From 21-14-0-10-47-8 sp966211455 (lineage in GTDB: Bacteria > Bdellovibrionota > Bdellovibrionia > Bdellovibrionales > Bdellovibrionaceae), in assembly GCA_966211455.1 (NCBI GenBank), contig CBIHNI010000009.1, positions 1 to 64,000 of the forward strand: 64,000 bases of DNA. The letters run 5' to 3'. This document shows positions 7,993-16,200 of this stretch, piece by piece (the stretch's first letter is position 1; every line of letters starts with the position of its first letter). The notes below the pieces were generated by a model that was not told the origin of the DNA, ran no database searches, and saw nothing but the letters and a program-made list of their open reading frames with translations. The translations under genes were made by a program, and so were the position numbers.

Positions 7993-8880
7993 TTACCGGC
8001 ACTGCTCTTCAATTTTCTGAATCAGGCTTTGCAGCTGCTGCGGGCGGGAAAAAGACCATTTGAAATCTTCGCAGTTTTTGAAAGTCGGAAACGTGATCGG
8101 TTGCGCGACGTTCAGTTTCAGCTGCGTTTCCTGCACGATGTCTGGCATCACGTGCTGAATAAGCCAGTCCACCTTGTCCTGTCCTAAAAGATGAAGCTCG
8201 TTCAGCTTCAAGGCGATTTCGATGGGTGTCACGAAACCAGTTTGCTCGGGATAAATCGCGCGGCCCATTTCTTGAAATGCGGCTGGAAAAAATGAAGAGG
8301 CTTGCGATTTGTACAACTGATGGATGAAAGTCACGACCTGCATATTCTTATTCGCCGCATATTCGTCGGTCGCTTGCTTGTAATAATCCATGTCGCTTTC
8401 GCCGTTGTCGCCGATCAAGATCACGACGTCCGGTTTTTCTTTTGCGATCAGTTGATGAATGGCATTTGTTTTGTGCATCTTATCCCGAAGGTCTTCGCGC
8501 AAGATCAGCTCGCCTTTGGGAAAGCGATTGGAATCCAAAAAGGACTGGTGCAAGACATTTGCGGCGGGAAGATCAGCCAGGAACTGGGGAACATAGGGGA
8601 TAGCCCCAGCGGTTTTCGGTGCATTCGAAATGTATGCAATTTTGGTTGAAGAAGGATTCTGATTGATGATCAATTGGTACAAAGGCGCCATTCCCCGGAA
8701 CGGAGTCGTCGTATCGGTGGCTCGAACGATCTGCCCCGCCTTGTTAAGAACATGGGCAACTTTGATCGTGTCGTCGATATCACTGATCAACAGAACCTTG
8801 GGCGCGGCTGTTTGAGCCATGGCGCAATTTACGGTGAAATAGAACGCAAGTGCGATCAGCGTGTGAAACTTCCTTGGCAC
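7993..8880 (-). CDS. App1-like phosphatase (DUF2183), exported
   Basis: The 295-aa protein has a signal peptide (about 1-22, ending CAMAQ). It carries HAD-type motifs: SDIDDTIK (33-40) with nucleophile D34 and general acid D36, ISNAPK (84-89), and LIGDNGESDMDYY (155-167). This arrangement matches the catalytic domain of phosphatidate phosphatase App1. The family dephosphorylates phosphatidate or related lipids. An exported copy in a predator-like genome could act on envelope or prey lipids, which is inference. It converges on the propeller gene (26 nt between stops). Confidence 0.85.
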   Translation of the reverse strand: MPRKFHTLIALAFYFTVNCAMAQTAAPKVLLISDIDDTIKVAHVLNKAGQIVRATDTTTPFRGMAPLYQLIINQNPSSTKIAYISNAPKTAGAIPYVPQFLADLPAANVLHQSFLDSNRFPKGELILREDLRDKMHKTNAIHQLIAKEKPDVVILIGDNGESDMDYYKQATDEYAANKNMQVVTFIHQLYKSQASSFFPAAFQEMGRAIYPEQTGFVTPIEIALKLNELHLLGQDKVDWLIQHVMPDIVQETQLKLNVAQPITFPTFKNCEDFKWSFSRPQQLQSLIQKIEEQCR

Positions 8881-9234
8881 ATGTCCTCCTGTTTGCCCGC
8901 CAACCCCGACCCTTTGAAAAGAGTCGGAGCCATCTTAGCATATCCGGAACCTGGCCTTTGATGCGATTTCAAGACCGTGCAAATAGATCAGGCCCGGTGA
9001 CGATTTTGGGCCGTGACAGAAGGCCGGTTACTCGCCCGAATATCCTGGGATGCCCAAGGCACAATCAAATACAAATCGCACCTTGTTGACCATGACGTAT
9101 TTGTCGCAAGCGTAGCCATCGTATTGGCCGCTGCAGTTGACGCCTTCTTCACCGAACCCGAAGATGGCTTGCATTTCAATCAGACTGAGCTCATCCTATT
9201 TATTCATCCACCAAAATGAAGAAGGAGATCTCAC
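8881..9234. other. Gene-free stretch with decayed fragments
   Basis: This 354-bp stretch has no intact gene. A block at 9144-9172 is essentially identical to the 3' part of the beta-propeller gene (about 7882-7910), reading FFTEPEDGL on the plus strand. The overlapping minus-strand frame 9174-9028 reads as a protein-like, Cys-containing 48-residue sequence. GAAGGAG at 9221-9227 is the ribosome binding site of the next gene. Confidence 0.5.
9028..9174 (-). pseudogene. Protein-like remnant, 48 codons, and copied propeller fragment
   Basis: On the minus strand ATG 9174 opens a 48-codon frame ending TAA at 9028. Its middle (CSGQYDGYACDKYVMVNKV) looks like a real Cys-containing secreted-protein segment. 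There is no signal peptide and no ribosome binding site. On the opposite strand the same DNA carries the copied 3' piece of the propeller gene. I read the locus as a rearrangement scar joining two gene remnants; a chance frame cannot be excluded. Confidence 0.3.
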
Positions 9235-10101
9235 GTGTTGAAGCAGCTGCTTGCCAATGCCAAAGGAATGATGGATTCACGCCGCAAACAACCCAAAAGC
9301 CCAAGCGAAATGCTGGGTGTTTTGATGGGAGCGGTTTATTACGAAGAAAACGATCGCCTGCAAGAAGCAGAAGAAATCTATGGCGATCGCTTTGAAGACA
9401 ATCCCAATTACGCGACCTGGAGCAAAGAAGACAAAGACGATCTCAAGCAAGAGCTGGCGATATACTTCGGCGACCTGGACATGGAAATGTACGGCGAAGA
9501 ATTCAAGCAATCGGCTCGCGACATCCTGAGCTCGGCCTGGGGAGTCTCTGACAAAGAGTCGGCTCTGAAAATTCTGACCTGGCTGCGCGACCAGGGCCAT
9601 CAAGGCTATTACAAATTTCTTTTAAGCTTCGCAGAGAAATCAGGCTCGGTGACGGCTCAAAATATCAAACCGTTCTTAGCCGAGACATCGAAGCTCTTTC
9701 CCAACGCCAGTCTGGCGCTCGATCTTTTGGAGGAGGCTGACGCCGACCCCCAACAGCTTGAAGACGCTGCCGAATTTATCAATATGCAAATCGAGTTTGC
9801 CGAAGATATTCAAGACGCTTTTCCAAAAATCGGTCTGCTGGGATGGGATGGTGCCCGCACCGTGCAAGTCGCACGCTTGGCGTTTATGGCTGAATACTTA
9901 AGTGACGAAGAATGCTGGACTGAAATCGTCAAGACCACCGAAAAACTCAAACCTCATGTCAAAGACTGGCTGGATTTCGCCAACAGTTTCCTATCCGGAC
10001 GCACGTTCTGGAGCGGAGATGAAGATGAAGCGCTGGAGCAAGCCGCCCAAAGACTGTTGTCTCATCCGCTGAGCCCTTGGTTGTACAATCCTTGGCATTA
10101 A
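9235..10101 (+). CDS. DUF1266-domain protein
   Basis: The 288-aa protein starts at GTG 9235 with a strong GAAGGAG ribosome binding site. The C-terminal third (about 200-265) has the DUF1266 pattern: W..AR.V..AR.A......LSDEECW, then a ..W.DFANSFLSGR.FW motif. The first 150 residues are acidic and helical. DUF1266 proteins are cytoplasmic, of unknown role, and often lie near polymorphic-toxin or secretion-effector loci. A second unknown gene follows 17 nt later, so they form an operon. Confidence 0.75.
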   Translation: MLKQLLANAKGMMDSRRKQPKSPSEMLGVLMGAVYYEENDRLQEAEEIYGDRFEDNPNYATWSKEDKDDLKQELAIYFGDLDMEMYGEEFKQSARDILSSAWGVSDKESALKILTWLRDQGHQGYYKFLLSFAEKSGSVTAQNIKPFLAETSKLFPNASLALDLLEEADADPQQLEDAAEFINMQIEFAEDIQDAFPKIGLLGWDGARTVQVARLAFMAEYLSDEECWTEIVKTTEKLKPHVKDWLDFANSFLSGRTFWSGDEDEALEQAAQRLLSHPLSPWLYNPWH

Positions 10102-10118
10102 GTTGGTGAGCGGGGTTT

Positions 10119-10916
10119 ATGTTTTCACCTGATCTGATTAAACTTTTCCGCAGCTCGCTTTTCTACTTTCACCCCGTCGAATCCGGCGGCGGTGGCCTTT
10201 ACCCCATGTCGCCGCTGGGGGGACATGGGTTGATTTTGGATCGCGTCGCCGACGTTTTAGGAAGGCCCCGCACCGATGCCCCACAAGAGCTGGAGGCCTT
10301 GGCCCGGATTTATGTCGAATATCTGCTGACGCTTCCCCAGATCATCAAGCAGGTCGAATTGCCGACGGGAAAATACGAGGTGGTCGACCTTGGGTACGCT
10401 TTTCAAGAGATCACCAAAGGCTTGGACATCAATGATCCCGCCAGCAACGAGATCGCCAATCAAAGAGCCGTCCCCGCCTTTAAAAGTTCGTTTGCCGATT
10501 ACAAGCAAAGCTTTGAAGTGACGCCGACCTTGTTGGCGATGGCGAAGCTGGGAAGCTTTCAAATCGAAATGCAGTACCAAGTTTTAAGAATCTACAGCAA
10601 AGAAGACGAAGAAAAAATGCTGGTCGAGTATCCCAAGTGGTTTGTCGAAATGCATCCGCAGATGAAGCAGTTTCCACCCGATCAACTTTTTGAATCACCC
10701 ATCTGCGTGGTCGATGGCAAAAGACCTTACGGCGAAAGAACTTTTTATTATTGGGATCTGGAAGACGCCAAAGTTCCCGGCATCGCGGCCGATGACGTGA
10801 TCAGAGAAAAATTTGATCGCAAGCATTTCTCGGCAGCAGCGCAAAAGCGGATCGATGCTTTACAAAAGCAAACACCGCTGGTTTTTCAAGCCATGGCCCA
10901 ATACGGAAAGCTGTAG
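10119..10916 (+). CDS. Hypothetical protein downstream of DUF1266 gene
   Basis: The 265-aa soluble protein has no signal peptide or recognised domain. A Gly-rich patch (ESGGGGLYPMSPLGGHG, about 22-38) near the N-terminus is notable. ATG 10119 is preceded by GAGCGGGG. It follows the DUF1266 gene by 17 nt and probably works with it. Its stop codon lies inside a hairpin shared with the convergent LysR gene. Confidence 0.7.
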   Translation: MFSPDLIKLFRSSLFYFHPVESGGGGLYPMSPLGGHGLILDRVADVLGRPRTDAPQELEALARIYVEYLLTLPQIIKQVELPTGKYEVVDLGYAFQEITKGLDINDPASNEIANQRAVPAFKSSFADYKQSFEVTPTLLAMAKLGSFQIEMQYQVLRIYSKEDEEKMLVEYPKWFVEMHPQMKQFPPDQLFESPICVVDGKRPYGERTFYYWDLEDAKVPGIAADDVIREKFDRKHFSAAAQKRIDALQKQTPLVFQAMAQYGKL

Positions 10917-10942
10917 TCGTGGCGCGATCGCCAGGCTCTACA
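10912..10942. terminator. Hairpin between convergent genes
   Basis: TGTAG (10912-10916) pairs with CTACA (10938-10942), and TGGCG pairs with CGCCA around a 4-nt loop, with an internal loop between the two stems. The outer stem contains the stop codons of both convergent genes. No T-tract follows on either strand, so it is not a standard intrinsic terminator. It could act bidirectionally or be a REP-like element. Confidence 0.35.
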
Positions 10943-11792
10943 AATCCTGACCCTTCAACCACTCGATCAGAATTTCGGATTTCCCTTTTAGATACTGACG
11001 ATGCCGCGGCCACCAGATTCCGTACTTTGACATTCCGTACAGCTTCTGATCCACGGCCTGCAGCTTCTTGCTGGCAAGCTCTTCTTGAATCGCATACCTA
11101 GGCAATAAGGCCCAGCCCACGCCCTGCAAGCAGGCCGCCCGAGTGGTGGCAATGTCATTGAATCTGGCCACATAATGAAAGCTATTTTCAGGCTTCATCA
11201 AAATCTTATCCGGATAAAGCCTTTCACACAGCAAATGCGGAAGCTTCAGATAAGAAGCATCTTGCAAGGCTTGCTTGTGCTGCTTCAGAAATGCCGGTGA
11301 TGCGACTGCGATGATCGGTTCTTCGACGATTTGTTTGTAAGAGATTTCTGGATCGAAAGGACGATCGCAATCGATGCCGATATCAATCTGCCCATTGAGC
11401 AAGGCCTCTTCGCTCCCCTTCTCGAAGCTATGGACTTCGATCACGGTGTTGGGAAAAAGCGCCACCAGCTTTTGAATTTGCGGGCCGATGATTCGCGCTG
11501 CAAATTCGCGATTGGTCCCGATCCGCAAAGTGGCCGTCGAATTCAGTGCAGCCTTTTGAGCCGCGATCCCACTTCGGGTGATCTCGTTGATATGGCGGCC
11601 CAGATCCGTGATCACCCATTTGCCGGCTTTCTTCTCGACGACGGGGAAGCTTTCGCTCAGCCGGCGCAAAGACCTTGCAATCACCGAATGGTCTCTTTGC
11701 ATTTTCTCGCAAAGCTCGGTCAGGTTTGGAGAGTTTTCAAACTCGAGAAGAAGTTCGCAATCGTCTGTCGATAAGGGAAATTGGTCAGGCAT
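10938..11792 (-). CDS. LysR-family transcriptional regulator
   Basis: The 284-aa protein has a winged helix-turn-helix over about residues 8-62, with the typical LysR series ...LTELCEKMQRDHSVIARSLRRL..., then a linker. A periplasmic-binding-protein-like effector domain covers about 85-280, including the family hallmark GVGWALLPRYAIQ (about 229-241). It is divergent from the secreted-protein gene at 11928, with 135 bp between them. In this family that layout often means control of the divergent neighbour. The inducer is unknown. Confidence 0.9.
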   Translation of the reverse strand: MPDQFPLSTDDCELLLEFENSPNLTELCEKMQRDHSVIARSLRRLSESFPVVEKKAGKWVITDLGRHINEITRSGIAAQKAALNSTATLRIGTNREFAARIIGPQIQKLVALFPNTVIEVHSFEKGSEEALLNGQIDIGIDCDRPFDPEISYKQIVEEPIIAVASPAFLKQHKQALQDASYLKLPHLLCERLYPDKILMKPENSFHYVARFNDIATTRAACLQGVGWALLPRYAIQEELASKKLQAVDQKLYGMSKYGIWWPRHRQYLKGKSEILIEWLKGQDL

Positions 11793-11927
11793 TTTTAGGG
11801 TTTAACAGCAGTTTTCATTTTTTGCCAAATACATCGGTCTATTTTGCAATTTTAACCAACTGTGTTTTTCGCTAAAAAAGCCCAATCGCGTCGCGAACGC
11901 AAAACAACCAAATCAAAGGAACCTCAA

Positions 11928-12542
11928 ATGAGAGCACTTTTACTGAGCCTACTTTTTATCGGACAGATTTCTGCCGCCGCCGAAATCGTCTTGCACCAAA
12001 CGCCCTTCGCCAGACTGGTCGGAGACTCGATCTCTGCTGAACGATCCTTCGAAGTCGATCTAGAGACGATGTACTTCTACAATTCGCAAGCCTATGAGCT
12101 GTCTCAAGCGCTGACCGCCCTGGGTATCAAAAATAGCTCAAGCTATGCCAAAGCCCGTTTTGTGATGAGCACCTGTGAAAGTGCGGCGATGGATCCAGAG
12201 CTGCTTCGATGCCATGGCAACGATCGTCTGATTCTGACAGGAAACTATGGATCACTTGATATCGTCGTTCATGGAAAAGCTATGTCGGGCTTGCACATTG
12301 ATCGCCTTCGACGTTTTTGCGGTTCGGTTCAAGATCAAGTGGGTTATACCGTCACTCCTTCTTACGAACTGGTATTTTTTGGCGATTACTTTACGGTGAA
12401 TGAAACACTGATCAATGGTTACGAAGTTCCGGCGACGGAAGCGGCACAACTTGCGCTGACACAGTATATTGCTACGCTCGTTGAACAGATCAACAGCTTG
12501 GAAACACCTAGCAGTTGCACGTATTACTCGAACCATCCTTAG
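11928..12542 (+). CDS. Secreted hypothetical protein, divergent from LysR gene
   Basis: ATG 11928 follows AAAGGA with good spacing and gives a 204-aa protein with a clean signal peptide (1-17, ending ISAAA); the longer frame from 11862 is unlikely. Four to five cysteines in the mature part (for example TCESA, LLRCHG, RRFCGS, SSCTYY) suggest disulfides. I do not recognise a family. It is the probable target of the divergent LysR regulator. Confidence 0.75.
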   Translation: MRALLLSLLFIGQISAAAEIVLHQTPFARLVGDSISAERSFEVDLETMYFYNSQAYELSQALTALGIKNSSSYAKARFVMSTCESAAMDPELLRCHGNDRLILTGNYGSLDIVVHGKAMSGLHIDRLRRFCGSVQDQVGYTVTPSYELVFFGDYFTVNETLINGYEVPATEAAQLALTQYIATLVEQINSLETPSSCTYYSNHP

Positions 12543-12998
12543 CTCGTGTTTATTCCCTTTTTAAAACTGACACAGCGTCTGACCGCATCGGCAATCTGGT
12601 GCGGCAGATCTTAGAATTAGCGACAGACAAAATAGTCGCGCTTCAATTTTCCGCTTTTACTTTTCTTCTCCCAAAACAGCATCCCGCCGCCATACCTGAC
12701 ACGGCGCTTGACCGGAGCGGTGGTAATCATTAGTGTTCACTTCGAAAATAGGTCGATCCAGATGGACAAGTCTGGAGCCAGTACATAAGCTTATGCACGC
12801 TTGATCATTCTCAAGCCCTTTCTCGATCCCTTCGGAGATTTGGGGAACGCTAAATTCCAGTACTCGGTTTTATGCGTGCGCCGTCTTGCCGCGCCTTCGC
12901 AGATTTCAAATCCTTAAGAAGGCATCGAACTTGCTTTTCTTCTGTGTATTGGCACCGTTTGTGGCGAAATGCCCGATGCCCTGACAAAGGAGATTTGC
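12543..12998. other. Gene-free region with two related repeat copies
   Basis: The 456-bp region holds two related 25-bp copies, CTGACACAGCGTCTGACCG... at 12567-12591 and CTGACACGGCGCTTGACCG... at 12696-12720, with 20 of 25 identical positions. A perfect 12-bp palindrome CATAAGCTTATG is at 12784-12795. No credible coding frame is present. AAAGGAG before 12999 is the next gene's ribosome binding site. Confidence 0.5.
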
Positions 12999-13388
12999 AT
13001 GCGCTTACCGAAGCTTTTCAGAAATATCTGCGTCTTTACGCTCACAGCCTTGATGTCGAATTTGCCTCATGTGGCCTTCGCTGAAACAAAAAGTCCACAA
13101 CGTCCGCAAAGTCACAATCAGATGATCTCGACAAGCCAAGTGGCCGATGAGCTGAGCCGCACCGAAGCCCAGCAACAAGTCGAAAGCTATCTGGAAAAAC
13201 CAGAGCTGCGAAAAGCTTTGATCGAGCGGGGCATTTCGCCGGACGAGGTTTCTTACCGCCTGGCTTCTTTGTCGGACACCGAGCTTCGCCAAATGGCGAC
13301 CGAGATGAATAACGCCCAGTACGGCGGCGATATCTTGATCACAGTTTTGATCGTCGTCTTGATTATCTTCTTGGTGAAACGAATCTAA
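12999..13388 (+). CDS. PA2779-family exported membrane protein
   Basis: The 129-aa protein has an N-terminal signal sequence (about 5-30, ending HVAFA), a charged helical middle and a single C-terminal membrane helix (about 110-127, LITVLIVVLIIFLV) ending KRI. This layout and the directly following cysteine peptidase gene match the PA2779/PA2778 pair known from Pseudomonas. ATG 12999 follows AAAGGAG; an in-frame upstream start at 12969 is less likely. The function of the family is not established. Confidence 0.8.
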   Translation: MRLPKLFRNICVFTLTALMSNLPHVAFAETKSPQRPQSHNQMISTSQVADELSRTEAQQQVESYLEKPELRKALIERGISPDEVSYRLASLSDTELRQMATEMNNAQYGGDILITVLIVVLIIFLVKRI

Positions 13389-13391
13389 AAA

Positions 13392-14240
13392 ATGACATCG
13401 CAACATTTTCTTTCTTTGATGGCATTGATGTTTCTGTCTGCGGCCTGCACGATCAAGCCGGTGCAGACAGAACATTTCTTTCGCAATCCACCGACCCATG
13501 TGGCGGAAAAAAAAGAAATCGAAAATGTTCCGTTTATTGCACAGCACGCGGGGACCTGTGGGCCCGCAACGCTGACCATGGCCATGCAATGGGCCGGCGA
13601 ACAGATCACCCAGCAAGAGCTGGAATCCAAAGTCTACACTCAAGAAATGAAAGGCAGCCTGCAAACCGATTTGATCACGGCCAGCCGACGGCAAGGACTG
13701 ATGGCGGTTCCGATCCAAGGCCTCCCCGCTTTGATTCAAGAAATCGATGCTGGTCATCCGGTGATCGTATTTGAAAATCTAGGTCTGAGCTGGATGCCAA
13801 GCTGGCATTACGCTTTGGTGTACGGCTACGACCTTCCCAGCCGCGAAGTCATCATGAACACAGGCCCGAAACAACATCACCACTTGGGCTTTGAAGATTT
13901 CGAAAAATCCTGGGGTTTAGCGGGCTATTGGGGATTGGTCGTCTTACCGGCAGGTCAGCTTTCCGCAACAGCCAGCGAAGTTGCGCACGTCAAAGCCGCC
14001 GCCGGACTGGAACAAATTGGACACAAAGAGCATGCCGCTATCGCTTATCAGGCGATTGCGAAAAAATGGCCGCAAAGCTTAGGCGCGCGGATCGGGCTTG
14101 CGAATTTGGCATTCGCGAAGAAGGACTGTCGATCGGCGGTCGAGATTTTAAAAGCGACCTCGCAAGATCATCCGGACTCGGCTTTTGTTTGGCACAATCT
14201 GGCCGTCGCTCAAAGCCAGTGTTCTAGTTATAAACGCTGA
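13392..14240 (+). CDS. PA2778-family cysteine peptidase lipoprotein with TPRs
   Basis: The 282-aa protein begins with a lipoprotein signal (LSAAC, lipidated C19). A C39-like papain-fold domain follows, with catalytic Cys in HAGTCGPATL (C56) and His in SWHYALVYGY (H139). The last 100 residues form TPR-like helical repeats (from about 180). The gene lies 3 nt after the PA2779-type gene, as in other genomes with this pair. C39 peptidases cleave double-glycine leaders, but exported PA2778 proteins have no proven substrate. Confidence 0.85.
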   Translation: MTSQHFLSLMALMFLSAACTIKPVQTEHFFRNPPTHVAEKKEIENVPFIAQHAGTCGPATLTMAMQWAGEQITQQELESKVYTQEMKGSLQTDLITASRRQGLMAVPIQGLPALIQEIDAGHPVIVFENLGLSWMPSWHYALVYGYDLPSREVIMNTGPKQHHHLGFEDFEKSWGLAGYWGLVVLPAGQLSATASEVAHVKAAAGLEQIGHKEHAAIAYQAIAKKWPQSLGARIGLANLAFAKKDCRSAVEILKATSQDHPDSAFVWHNLAVAQSQCSSYKR

Positions 14241-14278
14241 TCACAGCGATTCGACTCAGTCAGCTTGCGCCGAAGAGC

Positions 14279-15094
14279 TCAAGGGGTTTTCTTACTGAAA
14301 ACGGCCTTGATGCCGACTATCGAGGTCGGGCTCCAAGCATCGGCAAAGAACCAATCAATTTTGGCATCGCTGACCTCGGTGAATCCGAACTGATCAATGG
14401 ATTTTGCAAAATATGAAGCCTGCACTGCAATCCGGGTGGCTTCGGCTTTGGTAAGTCCTGGGATATAATCTGGCGAATGGATATCGGTGATTTCAAAATA
14501 TCGATTCGCGACTTTTTCGAAATTTGAATGCGCAAGACCTTCACCAGGCGTGATGCTGGTGATCCGAGGTCCGGCAATTTCTAAAGCCTTCGCAAAGAGC
14601 TCAGAAGAGATGCGACGACCGCGAGCTTCTGGGATCACCTGCACGTCACTGACATGCAAGGCGGCTCCTGTTTTGAAATCCACCGAAGCTTTCAGCTGCG
14701 CCAAGGCCTGTCCATTTTCCCAGAACTCGACAAAGAGATTTTCATGAAGCCAGGTGAAACGCAAATTTCCCATTCCGCTCAGTCCTTGACATCTGGGTGT
14801 GAATTTCGCCATCACGGCGACTTCGGTTGGAACTTTGAATCCCGGCACGTAAGAAGGGCTGTTGGGATCCCGCACCTCGCTGAGGCGTTTGTAGTAAAGG
14901 TCACTGCTTCGGCTCAGTTTGCGCAAGGAGCTGACCTTCTTCACGTAGGCTTCGAAGCCTCCATCCCCAGGGTAGAACCGCTGGATGTGTTTTGTTAGAT
15001 GGGCCTGATGGCACGCGGATGCGCCTAACGCTTGGACGGTCCCGCAAAAAACGGCAGTTAAAACAAATAGATGCTTCCAGAAACCTAATTTCAT
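14279..15094 (-). CDS. Exported protein with GNAT-like acetyltransferase motif
   Basis: The 271-aa protein has a signal peptide (about 8-25, ending ALGAS). Its centre, LHVSDVQVIPEARGRRISSELF (about 145-166), resembles motif A of GNAT acetyltransferases (V.PE.RG.R..S.L), where the RG.G/R loop binds the acetyl-CoA pyrophosphate. A signal peptide on a CoA-dependent fold is unexpected because acetyl-CoA is cytoplasmic. Two similar SPSYVPG/SPDYIPG segments flank the core. The substrate, and whether the motif is functional, are unknown. Confidence 0.65.
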   Translation of the reverse strand: MKLGFWKHLFVLTAVFCGTVQALGASACHQAHLTKHIQRFYPGDGGFEAYVKKVSSLRKLSRSSDLYYKRLSEVRDPNSPSYVPGFKVPTEVAVMAKFTPRCQGLSGMGNLRFTWLHENLFVEFWENGQALAQLKASVDFKTGAALHVSDVQVIPEARGRRISSELFAKALEIAGPRITSITPGEGLAHSNFEKVANRYFEITDIHSPDYIPGLTKAEATRIAVQASYFAKSIDQFGFTEVSDAKIDWFFADAWSPTSIVGIKAVFSKKTP

Positions 15095-15152
15095 CGTGAA
15101 ACCACAGGTTTGCTAAAAGGGTGCCAGGCCTTGAAAAGGACTCGCCCAATTC

Positions 15153-16076
15153 TTATAAACGCTGATGGCAGCGAATCTGATACAGGGGTGCGTCCTTCGC
15201 TTCGGTCGAATAAAGAATCGCATCTTGATCTGGCAGATAGATCATCGATTCTTGCTGACGAAGCTGCAAGGTCGGTAAAACTGTATAATCCGCCGCCGAC
15301 AGATCTGGCTTCACGCCTTTTGAAAGATCAAAATCGAACTCGAGCACTTTTGAATAGCTAAGAAGCGAGAATCGGCTTCCATCCGGAGAGAAATCCATCG
15401 ATGTCACCAGCGAGTTTTGAGTGTAATCGTTCAAAATCTCGGCCACGTCGATGCTTCCCAAAGCTTGCATCGTCTGGGTCGAATCTTTGTCCTGCCAAAG
15501 CTTGGCCGCCGGCAGATGAAACACCTTCGCAGTGTCAGTCATTTTATCTTTGTCGTTGAAATCTTTCGACACGATCACCAAATCACCATTGGGGTGAATG
15601 GCCATGGCTTCAGCGTTGTGCTTGATTTTATCTGGATATTTCACATGAAAGGTGGCCAAGATATTGGCCTGACCGCCAAAGCTTTGCTGTTCGCGGATGG
15701 CGATGATGGTGGCGTAAGAGCGAATGTGATAGTTGTCGCCCATGTCCGCAATAAAAAGACAGGTGTCATTGCCGCAAGGACCGACGCTCATATCTTCAGT
15801 GTCCATCGGCTTAAAGCCGTTGATCGTGACTTTCTCGATCATTTGACCTGTGCGGTTGGTCACGAAGAACTCGCCCTTACTGCCAGAATCGTTGATATGG
15901 TACAGATGATCCGGATAAGCCTTCGATGCGGCAAGCCCGCTGGATTCTTGGATGTGGATATCCAAGGTTCCCACAAGCTCTGGCGGTGCCCAGTCTTTAC
16001 AAAGCCCCGCAAAAGCCGATGAAGCGGAAAGAGTGAAACAAAGAGCGCTTCCGAAAATCAATCGCGAATAATTCAT
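15153..16076 (-). CDS. Secreted beta-propeller (ESSGLA family)
   Basis: The 307-aa protein has a signal peptide (1-23, ending SAFA). Landmarks are ESSGLAASKAYPDHLYHINDSG (about 44-65, with ESSGLA as the hallmark), then MDTEDMSVGPC, IADMGDN and HNAEAMAIHPNGDLVIVSKD. These match a family of exported propellers related to SdiA-regulated/phytase-like proteins, in which conserved acidic residues bind metal. Enzymatic activity is uncertain. It lies 58 nt upstream of the GNAT-like gene on the same strand. Confidence 0.75.
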   Translation of the reverse strand: MNYSRLIFGSALCFTLSASSAFAGLCKDWAPPELVGTLDIHIQESSGLAASKAYPDHLYHINDSGSKGEFFVTNRTGQMIEKVTINGFKPMDTEDMSVGPCGNDTCLFIADMGDNYHIRSYATIIAIREQQSFGGQANILATFHVKYPDKIKHNAEAMAIHPNGDLVIVSKDFNDKDKMTDTAKVFHLPAAKLWQDKDSTQTMQALGSIDVAEILNDYTQNSLVTSMDFSPDGSRFSLLSYSKVLEFDFDLSKGVKPDLSAADYTVLPTLQLRQQESMIYLPDQDAILYSTEAKDAPLYQIRCHQRL

Positions 16077-16200
16077 AGACCTCTTCCTTGTGTCTAGATC
16101 TCAGCATGATGAATGCTTTTTCTAGGGTCAAGGTCTATGCGATTTATATTCGGTCTACGTTCTGTCAGGATTGTGTTGGACCCAAAGCGCGCAGCGGGGC

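Noticed and set aside
12515..12733. Small gene of 72 codons
   Set aside because: TTG start inside the preceding gene, no ribosome binding site, and it spans intergenic repeats.
14225..15180. Matching TATAAACGCTGAT..CAGCGA sequences at 14228 and 15154 as a repeat family
   Set aside because: Both lie at gene ends and the match of about 20 bases could be chance; no third copy seen.
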